A DNA stretch of 5,939 bases, taken from contig SKIL01000102.1 of assembly GCA_007116425.1 (NCBI GenBank), positions 1 to 5,939 on the forward strand, given 5' to 3'. Numbering within the stretch: the first letter of the stretch is position 1; each line of letters starts with the position of its first letter. Source of the stretch: Bacteriovoracaceae bacterium. GTDB taxonomy: Bacteria; Bdellovibrionota; Bacteriovoracia; Bacteriovoracales; Bacteriovoracaceae. The notes beneath the pieces are model-generated. The model was given only the letters and a program-made list of their open reading frames with translations. It had not been told where the DNA came from and made no database searches. Made by a program: the position numbers and the translations under genes. Of this stretch, positions 5,393-5,939 are shown in pieces.

Positions 5393-5939
5393 ATGAATGA
5401 GCAGAATATAAAAACAATTGGCATTCTTGGCAGAGGGAAAACTGGCTCTAAGGTACACGAAATTTTAGAGAAGTCTCCACAACGCTATCACATTGAGGTC
5501 TTTCACCGTGAGAACCCTTTGACCCGTGAGGCGCTATCTCGCCTTGATGGAGTTATCAGTTTTTTTCCTGGCGAGGCCTTCTTAGAGGTCATTTCCCTTT
5601 TAGTTGAAAGAGATATTCCCGTTGTAACCGGTTCTACAGGAATGGAGTGGCCACAGGGAAGAGAGAAGTTTCACCAAATGTTAGTTGAAAAGAATCGGAC
5701 TTGGATTCACGGCCACAACTTCAGTCTCGGTATGAACCTTGTTAAAGAAATGCTTACAACTTTATCTAAAGCGACTAAATTATTTAGTCCCGAAGAAATA
5801 GAATGTCATATTCACGAAGTTCATCATACCAAAAAACTGGATGCTCCGAGTGGGACGGCCATTGCTTGGAGCGAGTGGCTTGGCCTTTCCGCTCAGATAA
5901 CGTCTGAACGCGAGGGAGATGTGGTGGGAGATCATCAGT
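5393..5939 (+). CDS. dapB: 4-hydroxy-tetrahydrodipicolinate reductase, N-terminal part (cut by window end)
   Basis: Reduces the DapA product to tetrahydrodipicolinate with NAD(P)H in the diaminopimelate/lysine pathway. The 182 codons present start MNEQNIKTIGILGRGKTGSKV, a nucleotide-binding loop of the DapB type. TGSTG (79-83) occupies the place of the family's usual TTG-type loop, and NFSLGMNL follows (109-116). The signature EVHHTKKLDAPSGTA (142-156) carries His144, His145 and Lys148 where E. coli has His159, His160 and Lys163. The N-terminal domain is thus about 15 residues shorter than E. coli's, which suggests a compact DapB. ATG 5393 follows the lysC stop by 24 bases. GGAG at 5374-5377 is 15 bases away, a long spacing, and GTAGA (5381-5385) is nearer but weak. 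No alternative start is in frame nearby. The C-terminal part is outside the window. Confidence 0.93.
   Translation, partial: MNEQNIKTIGILGRGKTGSKVHEILEKSPQRYHIEVFHRENPLTREALSRLDGVISFFPGEAFLEVISLLVERDIPVVTGSTGMEWPQGREKFHQMLVEKNRTWIHGHNFSLGMNLVKEMLTTLSKATKLFSPEEIECHIHEVHHTKKLDAPSGTAIAWSEWLGLSAQITSEREGDVVGDHQ

Noticed and set aside
1..5939. CRISPR array, insertion sequence, tRNA or phage genes
   Set aside because: No short regularly spaced repeats, transposase motifs, terminal inverted repeats or tRNA-like folds were seen; the only large repeat is the in-gene domain duplication.

Overview
The window is an ordinary-looking bacterial chromosome segment, moderately AT-rich, with Gram-negative style genes. 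It holds most of the entry to the aspartate-to-lysine/diaminopimelate pathway: asd on the minus strand, and lysC followed by the start of dapB on the plus strand. Next to these are a secreted cysteine-rich repeat protein and a small START-like (SRPBCC) protein. The long gamma-proteobacterial type of Asd, an E. coli AKIII-type LysC and a large secreted repeat protein of unknown family would fit a Bdellovibrionota/Bacteriovoracia-like or other proteobacterial-grade organism. That placement is an inference; no rRNA or marker gene is present to settle it.

Layout. At 1-183 (+) an open frame enters from the left edge and ends at a stop; it may be the tail of a neighbouring gene. At 145-591 (-) lies the SRPBCC protein, with a terminator-like hairpin at the start of its coding region. 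At 592-880 there is a non-coding stretch with a perfect -10 box (TATAAT) for the next gene. At 881-2331 (+) lies the repeat protein: two ~192-residue domains, each with six cysteines, joined by a polar linker. Its signal peptide (ATG at 881) is in a different frame from the mature protein (open from ATG 940), so the gene carries an apparent one-base deletion or a sequence error. At 2350-3486 (-) is asd, converging on the repeat gene with only 18 bp between the stops. At 3487-3961 is the asd/lysC divergent intergenic region. At 3962-5368 (+) is lysC, and from 5393 (+) dapB runs off the right edge.

The most informative non-coding element is in the asd/lysC gap. Positions 3635-3811 fold by eye into a complete five-helix lysine riboswitch (L box) aptamer. 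It is followed by a candidate terminator with a T6 tract (3833-3883) and a competing antiterminator pairing that uses the 3' strand of helix P1. Lysine would therefore shut off the lysC-dapB transcript, while the divergent asd gene would escape. LysC also keeps the residues at which E. coli LysC is made lysine-resistant by mutation, so control is predicted at both RNA and enzyme level. Asd supplies aspartate semialdehyde from the LysC product, and DapB reduces the later DapA product toward diaminopimelate and lysine.
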